A stretch of 49,481 nucleotides of DNA from Seminavis robusta (lineage: Eukaryota > Bacillariophyta > Bacillariophyceae > Naviculales > Naviculaceae), in contig CAICTM010000767.1 of NCBI GenBank assembly GCA_903772945.1, positions 1 through 49,481 on the forward strand. Direction: 5' to 3'. The position numbers and the translations under genes were made by a program. Below are positions 39,076 through 48,417 of the stretch, one piece after another. The notes under the pieces are model-generated. The model saw nothing but the letters and a program-made list of their open reading frames with translations. It searched no databases and was not told the origin of the DNA. The first letter of the stretch is position 1. Each line of letters opens with the position of its first letter.

Positions 39076-39952
39076 TTACCGGTCTTCGAGTTCATCGACA
39101 TCGTCCTCTGAACTTAGTATATCCCAGAAGAGGCGATACTCTCCCTCATCTTCATCGCCGTCATCGTCCTCCAAATCCTGAAACCCTTCAAAGGCCTCTA
39201 CCAAAGGTTCTAACTTTGCGGTGTATCTTGCCATGACGCGTCGAATGTTGTCCTCCGTTCCATCATACTCCTGTGAAAACGCGATAGCTACATCGCCCGT
39301 CCAGTACGTGACATGAGACATGTAGGGCTAAGACTGTCCAAGCAAGACGTAAGTACGCTCAGGAGCAGTTCGGTGGTCGCCAATTTCGGAGAGGAAATTG
39401 CGTAGTTTGTTGATGGAAGCCTCATCTAACTTGCTGCGATATTCCTGCGTATTCAACAGACGGTTTGCGGCTCGACTGCCTATGAATCCGCAACTTCTTC
39501 AAGTTTGGCTGCACCTTCCCTGCAAGCACGCAAGTAAAGTTAGGGCCGATGCGAGGCTTGATTTTCAAAACGGGAGAATGTATTGCGCCAGTACCCCGTG
39601 AAGACGACACCGCCCACTTGTTAAACTCTTCCAGCCATGGCTGTGGGAGACCGTCCTGTAGCGGAAACGGTAACAGCAAGGAGCTGCATCCTGAATCAAA
39701 CAAGACATGGTTCACTGGCATCCCGCCAAAATTATTAGTTGTCATAGGAATGTAGAAACGGCCCCTCCGGTTACGGGCTGCGAAACAAAGGACTTGGGGA
39801 TGTTCATATTCTGCAGCAGCCCCATTGAGCAAGCGTCGCCGTGAAGCCTCGGGCGAAGAATTCTCGCTCTCTTCTTCCCGCAAACGCACACTGCCGCTCA
39901 AAGGTACTATATTCTGACCGTAGCTTTGCTGGTGGTGGTGGTTCTCGCTCAT
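39076..39952 (-). pseudogene. Retropepsin-like aspartic protease gene, disrupted or spliced
   Basis: The start is placed at the ATG at 39952 (MSENHHHQQSYGQNIVPLSG). The first part contains RNRRGRFYIPMTTNNFGG and then VNHVLFDSGCSSLLLPFP at about residues 80-97. This matches the strand-Asp-[ST]-Gly-strand active-site pattern of aspartic proteases, with DSG for the more usual DTG. The frame ends at 39422. From about 39465 the next frame reads FIGSRAANRLLNTQEYRSKL and NKLRNFLSEIGDHRTAPERT, meets a TAG near 39331, and continues in the same frame to 39076 (SHVTYWTGDVAIAFSQEYDG, then a very acidic tail). One frame change and one stop suggest a pseudogene or unrecognised introns; a 3' splice-like CTAAC...TTGCAG lies at about 39518-39544. 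Confidence 0.5.
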
Positions 39953-40243
39953 CTTCTTTATGTTGTATGTTGTCCTTGATAAAATTTGGTTTCGTACGGT
40001 AACAGGGAGGAGAAGGTCCGTAGGTTTGGTGGCCGAGTGTTGTCGCCGTGTGCTGTTGCCGTGTGCTGTTGCCGCGTGTTGTTGTGGGTGTGGGAGTCGA
40101 TACCAGCAGAGGGGAGCCTCTAGGTTTTCCATGCGATTGAATTCTACGCACGAATGATATCCAGTTTTCATGGGGGATGATATCCAGTACATTGCGGCAC
40201 GCACCGACACAACAACCACAACAACAACCAACCCGACCATAAA

Positions 40244-40588
40244 ATGAGCGCAGACTCACCACAAGCGAGCAGAGTTAATCCTGCTTCTTCAGGTAGTCGT
40301 GTGGAGGTTGCTTTTCCTCCTGATGAGGAAGGCGTCTCCACTCTGTTTGGATATTGCAACAAGGGCGAGTTGCCCGTAAAGTTTGGACGAGATGTTTCCT
40401 TGGAAAAATACAATGACTGGCTTCGGAATTCGGAAACGGGGCTTCGAGTCTCCTATGATGTTGAGGATCGCTGTGTGCTTCTTCGAGAAGGTTGCTACCA
40501 GTCCCACGGTAGCACTCGAGCGGCTCTAATAATTGCGCAGACGGCTGCCTTTCCGGTAAAAGGAAATGGAGCACATCTAGCTAGCTAG
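40244..40588 (+). CDS. Small hypothetical protein, possibly truncated
   Basis: This 114-residue ORF starts at the ATG at 40244 (MSADSPQASRVNPASSGSRV). It has a protein-like centre with GVSTLFGYCNKGELPVKFGR and LRNSETGLRVSYDVEDRCVL. It is divergent from the protease-like gene, with about 290 bp between the starts. The end is doubtful: near 40556 a GTAAAA sequence could be a 5' splice site, and the last residues run into CTAGCTAGCTAG spacer repeats, so a longer spliced protein or a truncated copy is possible. No domain is recognised. Confidence 0.45.
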   Translation: MSADSPQASRVNPASSGSRVEVAFPPDEEGVSTLFGYCNKGELPVKFGRDVSLEKYNDWLRNSETGLRVSYDVEDRCVLLREGCYQSHGSTRAALIIAQTAAFPVKGNGAHLAS

Positions 40589-40979
40589 AAGGCCCAACTT
40601 GCAGCAGTGATGTCCACATATGCTCACCAGTGAATGTGCACAGGCATCCTGGTTTTGAAAACAGTGTGAAACATGATCTGTTGCAATCCTGAGTCTACTA
40701 ACTTCACTACTCCAACCTTGCTAACATTGGTTCCGGCTCTACTTGGTATGCCTAATGCATGGTTTGGGTGCCAGAGATACATCCCACAACCCCAAAAGTG
40801 CTCGACGGTTGATTGCGAGAAAAGGAAGGTATACGCTTACCGCACGGGTACCGGTAGTCTAGCTAGCCAGTACATGCAGAGTGACAGTCGAGCGAGTCAG
40901 TGATCATCATTTGTGCCTTAGTTAGGCTATCGACATGCAACAAAAAATGCATTCTCTAGCTGGGTAGGTTGATGCCAGA
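40589..40979. other. Spacer without a gene
   Basis: Only short frames are present. A GGTACCGGTAG word occurs at about 40847-40857 and TAGCTAGCCAG just after it. Confidence 0.4.
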
Positions 40980-43112
40980 TCAAAGATCCATGGGCTGTAT
41001 CATCCGACCACCTGAATCTTCTTCCTTGGGAGGCTCTTCACCACCTGGAGGAAACGGTCCTGCCAAATCAATGAAAAAGTCCAAAACATCCGTGTTGACA
41101 AAGTACGAGGAATGCGCCATGACAGCAGAGATGTATTCATTGTCGACTACCCCACGTTGCAGCTGATAGTCGACACGAGAGCTCTTGCCTCCTAAAGGGA
41201 ACACTTGCGGCCCCATGGGTATATTATTGCTTTTTTCAGCTTCAATGGCACGGATCTCGACTTCGCCATGCTTTCCCAATGCCGACAGCGATTGCTGAAT
41301 GAACGTGGCAAAAGTTCCCCTCCTTCCGTCCAGAACCTTACCAATCTCGTCCCCAATCTGTTGAGCTTTGACATGAAATCGCACGCCTTGACCTTGTACC
41401 GTCACATGCACTGGATTTGGAAACTCTTCGGCTTCCATTTCGGGTGGGAGCAAAAGTGGTTCGATTCGGTAGGCCACCGGATCGGACGGGTGAAAGATGT
41501 TGTACAAGCCGCCATTGATTGGGAAACTGAACGGGGATGCGTACGGGAGTTTTAGTTCTTCCTCCTCGTCGGTACTGGATGCCGGCGGTGGTGCACTCTC
41601 CTCCCCCTGGTCCATTATTTGTGGATTGGTTTCGTTGTTTTCCTTGGCAGCCACTTTTCTCCGCACTTGCTCATCGAGTTCTTTGCGCATGTCGTTGAAG
41701 ACTGGATGGGCCCCTCGCAACGTCAAGAACATGCCGAGTGGACTTCCCAGAAAGACAACATTCTCGGGGATGAACGGCAGGGTTTCTTTGAGATTGTCGG
41801 GTAGTGTGGGCCCCCATGTGCCATTTTGTGGCTGGACGTCTTTTTCCTCTTCTGCCTTCTTTGTTCCGTACGTCTCAAACCCAAGACCAACGCCGGTTTC
41901 GCCATTGTTTGTAAAATTCACACCACCCGATGATTGTCTCGTGGATCCTTCTCCTCCAAGGGGTTGTCTTGGCACGGAGGTTGTGCTGTTGTTTGTTGTA
42001 GTGTAGTTGTCGTCGCCAAATCCAAAATCTTTCAGAATGGACAGCAAATCCCAACAAATAACCGAACCAAGACTGTGTCCGACCAAGTTACATTTTCCAC
42101 CATCGAGCAAGAATCGTGGGTGTACTTCCAAGAACTTTTCGTAGTACGAGTTGATCTGCGCAGTGACACATTCCAATACTGGCAGACAGTATCCCGGAGT
42201 CATGTACATGAGAACGTCAAAGACAGCTTCATTGGCAATTCCCCGTAGTGCCGGTATAGTGGGCAACGTTGTCGCCTTTAACGATTTGGAGAGTGAACTG
42301 GACGAGGAATGGATGCGATCGTACCATTCAATGGGTATAATCTCGATTCGATCGGGCATGGTTGGAATTGGTTTGCCTTCCTTTTTGGCCTTTTCACACT
42401 GTTTCCTCCACTCTTCAATTTGTCGTGTTTGTACGGTTATTCGCATGCGATTGCATTCTTCGCGTAGACTGCTCATGGATGTATCTTCGCGAGACCAAAT
42501 GGCTTCGCCAATTCCGTGAACGACAAAGATGAGGTGCTTGAGAGGTCCCAGCATTCGCTCATTGTCTTCGCCCTCCACAGTGTACAGCCCGTATCCTCGT
42601 TGCAAGTCTTCTCTACTGACGAGCCATCCTTCTGGTTTCTTTTTCATACTCAGTACAGTTCCTCCGTGGGATTGGACAACGGACACTTTGGACTTGTCCG
42701 ACAATTCCACTTCTTCTTTGAGTACCTTGTCAATTCCTGGCCCAAACGACGATGTGGCTCCCACGGCCACCTGATAGAGATTTTCAATCCTTTGCGAGTC
42801 TGTCCAGTCAAAAATGGGCACCAAGTTGGTCACCTTGTCCTTGGAGTTGGCTTCTTTGCGGACAAACCAAATGGCCGATGCCAGCATGCGATCCGGTGCT
42901 CGATGGAAATTGGAGGTAATAATCAGTTTCTCCTTGTCGGCAGTCGAACGACCTCCCTCGACAATCACGGAAGTGACACCTTCGGCAGAATCATTGAGGG
43001 CAAAACAATCCACTTTTCGCAGAGGCAGCCAATCATCTGTATCCTTGATCCGGGAAAACCACACCCGTAGTGGCTCCGAAGAAACATCTTCTATTCCGTC
43101 CCAATTGGGCAT
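40980..43112 (-). CDS. DDHD-domain phospholipase (PA-PLA1-like)
   Basis: This 710-residue protein belongs to the intracellular phosphatidic-acid-preferring phospholipase A1 family, which removes a fatty acid from phospholipids at ER/Golgi or mitochondrial membranes. After an N-terminal module (EPLRVWFSRIKDTDDWLPLR; ASAIWFVRKEA) comes HLIFVVHGIGEAIWSRED at about 200. The nucleophile serine sits in LVGHSLGSVICWD at about 345, a G-x-S-x-G lipase elbow. The DDHD part begins near NVVFLGSPLGMFLTLRG (about 445) and includes HPSDPVAYRIEPLL (about 540), DYQLQ (about 646) and AHSSYFVNTDVLDFFIDL (about 663-680), supplying the conserved Asp and His residues. The frame is complete and unbroken from the ATG at 43112. 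Confidence 0.92.
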   Translation of the reverse strand: MPNWDGIEDVSSEPLRVWFSRIKDTDDWLPLRKVDCFALNDSAEGVTSVIVEGGRSTADKEKLIITSNFHRAPDRMLASAIWFVRKEANSKDKVTNLVPIFDWTDSQRIENLYQVAVGATSSFGPGIDKVLKEEVELSDKSKVSVVQSHGGTVLSMKKKPEGWLVSREDLQRGYGLYTVEGEDNERMLGPLKHLIFVVHGIGEAIWSREDTSMSSLREECNRMRITVQTRQIEEWRKQCEKAKKEGKPIPTMPDRIEIIPIEWYDRIHSSSSSLSKSLKATTLPTIPALRGIANEAVFDVLMYMTPGYCLPVLECVTAQINSYYEKFLEVHPRFLLDGGKCNLVGHSLGSVICWDLLSILKDFGFGDDNYTTTNNSTTSVPRQPLGGEGSTRQSSGGVNFTNNGETGVGLGFETYGTKKAEEEKDVQPQNGTWGPTLPDNLKETLPFIPENVVFLGSPLGMFLTLRGAHPVFNDMRKELDEQVRRKVAAKENNETNPQIMDQGEESAPPPASSTDEEEELKLPYASPFSFPINGGLYNIFHPSDPVAYRIEPLLLPPEMEAEEFPNPVHVTVQGQGVRFHVKAQQIGDEIGKVLDGRRGTFATFIQQSLSALGKHGEVEIRAIEAEKSNNIPMGPQVFPLGGKSSRVDYQLQRGVVDNEYISAVMAHSSYFVNTDVLDFFIDLAGPFPPGGEEPPKEEDSGGRMIQPMDL

Positions 43113-44386
43113 CTCTGATCTTGTTATTGTTGTTCTTGTCCTAGCTTGCTATCTTCAATTCCTTTGACGGATCACTTTTTAATAACTTGTTGCGCTGATG
43201 AGATTATCCTGCCAGTTCCGAAGGCTGTTGTCATGTCGTGCAGGTACACTGTATCCAGCAAGCAATTTGAGAATGGAAGCTAGGAAGCATCGAATGAGAA
43301 TGTGACTTCGACGCAGGAGGCAAAAGGTGACGTGAAAATAAGCCAGCAACACCTGTGGTAAAGCAGACCCTCCGACCTACCGGTACTGGTACCGTACTCT
43401 ATCTCTACTAGCCACGGTAGCTGCTGGCTAGCCAATAGTAGAGTAACTGAGCAGGGAGATGGGAGTGGGCGCCTCGGCAATGGTGGCAATGGTTTACACG
43501 TTTACATGTACCTGATACCGGTGGATCTCTTTCAGCCTTTCAGCCACCGTTTGGTGCCGCTAGTCTAGCTATTCCTGGTGGTCACGCTGACTAAAATACT
43601 CAGCAGTCCATTGCCTGAGAAAGGCTACGGGTCCCGGAGATTTAGATTTGATAATCATCCATGCGCTGGTCAAAGATGTCCATCTGATCGTCTGTGTGCA
43701 GCCATGCAGCCATGTACTACATCGTAGCTAGCTAGCTGGTACGTCTCTGCAGCGTCGCGCACGGGGTCCAGGTAAACATTGCCTTGCCCTCGTCACCCGA
43801 TGCCTCATTGGATCTGCTCACAGCCTACCGTAGATACTGATGCAAGAGGCAAAGTTGGTTGTTGTGGCAGAGAGCCCTGGAAGACGAAACTTACGGGTGG
43901 TCTAGCTACTAGCTAGAGCTTGTAAGCTGCCATTGAACAACTTGTGAACCACCAATGATCATTGTTTCTGAGGTCAGTCTCAATAACACAAGCTCTCAAA
44001 CTACACATAAAACAAACCTAGCTATTTTACTCGGGGATGGAGAAAATCAATGGTTTACCTTGGTAATCCAACGGCGAGGAAAGGGGCTGGATTCTCCACC
44101 CTCCCCGTTTCCACTCAAGGTTCACACGATCAAGGACATCGAGGCGAACCCCAACAAGGTTAATTAGGGGGCACAAAAAACCCTGTGTGGTACTCTGTAC
44201 TGTAAAACTCGTGGGATTGATCCTTGCACAGCGCTCAGCAACAATGACACTTGTAAGACAAGGAAGCCACACAGTCACAAGAAAGCAGGGCAGGAAGCCC
44301 ACAGTCAACACAACAACAAGGTGCATTGCCATAAAACGGAGACAACGACAAAACGACGCAAACCTTTGAAACAAGTCCAAGTCAGA
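43113..44386. other. Spacer upstream of the ABC transporter
   Basis: This 1.2-kb spacer has TACCGGTACTGGTACC at about 43379-43394 and GTAGCTAGCTAGCTGG at about 43724-43739. A 70-residue frame at 43955-44167 (with GENQWFTLVIQRRGKGLDSP) looks slightly protein-like and ends near a GTTAAT sequence, but has no recognised motif. It is left unannotated as a gene. Confidence 0.4.
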
Positions 44387-46366
44387 ATGCTGCCGCTGGA
44401 GACAATCATAGCAATCCTTGCCTACCTCAAGGCAATCGGACTCATCATCTCGAAATGGCTCATTGGTGTGTTGATTCAGAAGATTATAGCCAAGTCAGCA
44501 GGCGGCGAAAATGGAGCATTCGACAGCTCTGGCTCAAAACTGTATGAGTTTGTGTTCTTGATTCATCTGACATTTACTACAGTTGCCATACTTGCTGTCG
44601 TTGTGGGAATAATTTTGGCAATTGTGTCATCGGCAACATCATCCTTGGCACTCCTCCACAGTGCCAAAGTTGGACGAAAGTTACGAAAACAGGTCTTGCA
44701 CCAAGCAGTTGGATGTGACAATAAGCCAATGACCAGTGACACCACAACCAGCAACAAGGACATTGGACAGACAGCCAATGAACTGATCATAAAAGTCAAC
44801 CTGATTGAGGATTACTTGGCCTATGAGTCGCCTTTGGTCCATTACAGCTTGACTGTGTTGGTACTCTCCTTGGCACTCACCTTTGTCTTCCTCTGGTATG
44901 GTGGAATCATTGCTGTGGTTATGGTCATCATTCCAGAGATTAGCACAAGAATCTTCAACATTTGGCGAGAAAAATGTGACCTTCTTGTGGAAGAGAATGT
45001 TGCCAAAGTGAATTCACGCCTCCTGGATGTGGTGAAAAATGGAGTGAGAATCAAGATCATGGGCATGCAGCAGCACGAGGAAGATGCTCTGGATAAACTG
45101 CAAAAAGAGAGTGACGACCCACGCCGACAAGATGCATGGCTCAAGTTTTGGACGGACATTATAACAATCAGTTGTACTTCTCTGGTGCCAGTGATCATTG
45201 CATGTGTATCCCTTCCATTCATTGATCGAGCCGCTGCCACAGACCCCGCTGCTGCTATGCACACTGGTTTTGCCTTCCTTGCAGCAATCCTATTGCTCGA
45301 TGAAGCTCACAAAAGCATCATTTATTTATCTTTGACTGCTGACAAGTCGGCCAGCGCTGCTCAAGCACAAGCTACCATTGACTCATTCCTTGGACTAGTG
45401 GACAATTCCAAAAACATCAACACTCATGACTCTTTCAAAGATGAAGAAGCAGGCTCAGGGACTGCAAACACCAATGCAACTGACTTACTGGCTTTGGCTG
45501 AAGAAGGTGGACAGCAACAGAACACAGGGGCTTCTGGCAAGGAAGATGCGTGGAAAGTTGTATCCAAAGAAGGAATCGATCAAATCAGTCTGGACAAGGT
45601 TACACTGGCTTATCCTGGTCGCCCAAAGCCTGTGTTTTCCAAACTTGACAAAGAGTTTAGTCAGGGCAAGGTTTACGCCCTTACTGGGGAGAGCGGCAAA
45701 GGAAAGTCGTCCCTGGTCAAGATTCTTGCAGGTCTGCATATGCCACAGCATGGCACCATGACCACATGGGAGGGAATGAAGGTCGCCTATGTGAGCCAGG
45801 ATCAAAAGCTGTTCTGTCGGTCCATCCGCGAAAATGTATCCTATGGTGCTCCCAAGGACTCTAATGATGATGAGATCTGGGAAGCACTGGAATGGGCCAG
45901 CATCAAGGATTGGGTAGAGACATTACCGAATGGTCTCGATGAAGTGCTGACAGGTGGAGAAGAAGATGTGAGCGGTGGGCAGTTGCAAAGGCTACAGTTG
46001 GCACATCTGTATTGCACTTGCCAGCATGTGGATGTAGTTTTGCTAGATGAAGTACTTTCTGCCCTGGATCCTTTGAAACGAGAGCTCCTGATTGAACGTT
46101 TGGGCGATTTTCTTGCTGGCAAGACAGCTGTGATTGTAACTCACCACACTGAAATGCTTGTTATCTGTGACTTGGAGCTCGAAATGGATGGCTCCTATTC
46201 CAAGCCAACGCACCGGCAACAGAGGCGCAAGTCGAGAAGGGCTTCTCGACCAAATCTCCTCCAACGAGGTTTCTCAAATTCGAATTTTTCTGTGTTTTCG
46301 GGGGTTTCCCAGGCATCCGGGGAGAATGGCGGCGGGGATCAGAAGTCTGGATTCTTTTCCTTATAA
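44387..46366 (+). CDS. ABC half-transporter (one membrane domain, one ATPase domain)
   Basis: This 659-residue protein starts at the ATG at 44387 (MLPLETIIAILAYLKAIG); an upstream extension would need GTG. About six membrane segments fill the first 310 residues (for example FVFLIHLTFTTVAILAVVVG; LTVLVLSLALTFVFLWYGG; SLVPVIIACVSLPFI; FAFLAAILLL). The nucleotide-binding domain has Walker A GESGKGKSS (about 435), Q-loop VSQDQKLF, signature VSGGQLQRLQLAHLY (about 530), Walker B VVLLDEVLSALDP with the catalytic Glu, and H-loop VTHH. The domain order and the two-strand YALTGESGKGKSS pattern fit an exporter-type half-transporter that must dimerise. The tail is basic and Ser-rich (RRKSRRASRPNLLQRG), a likely regulatory region. 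The substrate is unknown. Confidence 0.93.
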   Translation: MLPLETIIAILAYLKAIGLIISKWLIGVLIQKIIAKSAGGENGAFDSSGSKLYEFVFLIHLTFTTVAILAVVVGIILAIVSSATSSLALLHSAKVGRKLRKQVLHQAVGCDNKPMTSDTTTSNKDIGQTANELIIKVNLIEDYLAYESPLVHYSLTVLVLSLALTFVFLWYGGIIAVVMVIIPEISTRIFNIWREKCDLLVEENVAKVNSRLLDVVKNGVRIKIMGMQQHEEDALDKLQKESDDPRRQDAWLKFWTDIITISCTSLVPVIIACVSLPFIDRAAATDPAAAMHTGFAFLAAILLLDEAHKSIIYLSLTADKSASAAQAQATIDSFLGLVDNSKNINTHDSFKDEEAGSGTANTNATDLLALAEEGGQQQNTGASGKEDAWKVVSKEGIDQISLDKVTLAYPGRPKPVFSKLDKEFSQGKVYALTGESGKGKSSLVKILAGLHMPQHGTMTTWEGMKVAYVSQDQKLFCRSIRENVSYGAPKDSNDDEIWEALEWASIKDWVETLPNGLDEVLTGGEEDVSGGQLQRLQLAHLYCTCQHVDVVLLDEVLSALDPLKRELLIERLGDFLAGKTAVIVTHHTEMLVICDLELEMDGSYSKPTHRQQRRKSRRASRPNLLQRGFSNSNFSVFSGVSQASGENGGGDQKSGFFSL

Positions 46367-47622
46367 CTGCAAGAATGATTGCAGCTCCCTGGATTATAAA
46401 AAACAAAACAAAAAACGCACTACAGTCCGGACAAAGTCATCACCAATTTCCCATCTTCTTTCTCCAGTTTCCTTCCATGTTTGGTGGGTTGAGGGCTGAG
46501 CGGAGTCTCTAGCTTGTAACCAAAGCTACGGTAACCCATTTATTTTTCATGTACCTATCAAAAGTTTGCTAGCTACCTTGTTCGCCCTGTACCAGTATGA
46601 GTCGAATCGAGTCTCGTAGTACATGTACCGTGCAAGGAGTAGGATGCCATCTCTAGTACTGGTAGCAAGCTAGCAACTAGCTAGTGGCCACCTGTCCAGC
46701 GGTGTAGCCGATGATGGGAGGAGCTGCGGGAATTCGAAGGGTGGTTCTCGTGGGAGTGGGATGTGGGAGCCAGTGACGAAGAGCCTGCCTCGTACCGGTA
46801 CCGTACCGGTCTAACAAGATCGGCGATCGGTACCCTGTGAGGTAAACTTGTTGAAAACTATTCACTTAACAGTGGCGAAGACAAACGACACTGTTAATTC
46901 CTGATGCTGTGTTGTGGAACACTAGCTAGATCAAGCAACTTCTTGGAACACTTATTACAAAATACTTATTGAAACATCACCTCACTGAAGAGCCAATATT
47001 CATCATGTTGACACTTGGGTCTTGGGTTCACGCAGCCGTCCGTGAACAGCTACCGGTAAACGCTTCACACCGCTCGCTTGAAGGTCCAGCAGTGTCGCCG
47101 TTAAATATTTACCCCGCCTTGAGAATAGACCATGGGCTCTCGGGTTGAGTTTTCTCAGTTTCTCAATCTACCGAACGTAGACTACATGTATTGCTTGCTT
47201 TCTTTGATTCTCTGTAGCGGTAGGGTCAGGTTCTGGTGACAAGGCCACTTTTGGTGGTGGGAACGCCAAAGCAATGGAGTCGACTCGACTCGGTGTCGGT
47301 GCGCTATCAGTATCCTACGCTACCAGTACCAGTACAGTACATTCGACGAAGGCCTGTCCTCTCTTGTGTGTGATGTGCTTTCGTACATCATGATTGCTAT
47401 GTTGTTGTACCCACTACCGATACCACCGCTCTGCCTAGCTTAGCCCCCCTCGCTCCTCAACGTATCTACGTAGTATTTGTTTTTCTGATATGTTGCACTG
47501 CTCTTGCACTCCCCTACGGTAGTCAGCCAGGCGTACCGGTATGCCATACCGGTACTAGCTAGTATAGTACGGTAGAGAATTGACAGCCAAACAATAACCT
47601 TGAGGCGGAGAGTGGGCGAAAC
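46367..47622. other. Spacer rich in TACCGGTA words
   Basis: No gene is supported. GTACCGGTACCGTACCGG lies at about 46793-46810 and TACCGGTATGCCATACCGG at about 47534-47552. Confidence 0.45.
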
Positions 47623-47886
47623 CTAACTAAGAGTGCTTCCAAAGTCCAAAGCTGTTCCGGCAACTCGTACGGTGTAGGTTTCAATATCAGGGTAGGTGAG
47701 GTAAAACAAACAGATTGCCGACGGTCCACTGCCAAACCTTGTCTTCGCCAACCACGACAAACCCTCGCTGTTTCTTGCAAGAAGAGTCAACAAGAAGCAA
47801 AGAGAACTCACACGGTGCGCACCGTGAGTCAACAATAGGCAACTGGTGAACCCGAGCAACGCAACTACAACCAATGTTTTGCCCAT
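47623..47886 (-). CDS. Possible small secreted protein
   Basis: The frame from the ATG at 47886 begins MGKTLVVVALLGFTSCLLLT and continues THGAH, which looks like a signal peptide with a cleavage site near residue 23. It ends at 47623 after DIETYTVRVAGTALDFGSTL. A GTGAGT near 47808 followed by CTTGCAAG near 47772 suggests a possible short intron that would change the frame downstream. No domain is recognised. It may be a real secreted protein with introns or a chance frame. Confidence 0.3.
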   Translation of the reverse strand: MGKTLVVVALLGFTSCLLLTHGAHRVSSLCFLLTLLARNSEGLSWLAKTRFGSGPSAICLFYLTYPDIETYTVRVAGTALDFGSTLS

Positions 47887-48417
47887 GTCACAACATCTTG
47901 ACCACAACGGACGCTGACTGGGTCAACAAAACACATTTGACGGCAACTGTAGGCAAGAGTCGATTGCTCGTATGAACCTTGCCAGCTAGATCAATGCTGA
48001 GAAGCATTAGTTCCTTTGCAAGCTAGCTAGGTAGCAACAACAGTGTTTCAAGCTTCCGTCTTGGCTTGGAATTTACAATTGAATCCATCCATCATCTGGC
48101 CATTGAGCGCAGGAAGCCTAAGAACGGCGAAGGAAGGCCTCATACTATACTAGCTAGTCCAATCCCTCTTTGTAAGAAGCCTTTTGGCGGCAGAGATCAA
48201 ATAAATTGAAATTGTTTGTCGACAAAGAGTCCATTCGATTGAAGCAAAAGCAAGACGAACTCTAGCTAGTGTTATTTAGCCAGAGTTTGTTTTGACTTAC
48301 AACGAGTCGAGTCGATGTGCAAGAGTCCAGCCCCCACTTCGATAAGCAGTAGCAGCAAGAAGAAAGAAGCAGGCAACAACAACGACAACAACTAGAAGTG
48401 CAACGGAAGAAGAAGAA
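47887..48417. other. Spacer upstream of the terminal gene
   Basis: No gene is seen; several TAGCTAGC words are present. It probably contains the promoter of the gene that runs off the right edge. Confidence 0.4.

Noticed and set aside
40980..43112. Plus-strand ORFs (e.g. 41497-42006, 42516-43070) opposite the phospholipase
   Set aside because: The reverse strand carries clear lipase and DDHD motifs over its whole length; the plus frames are shadows.
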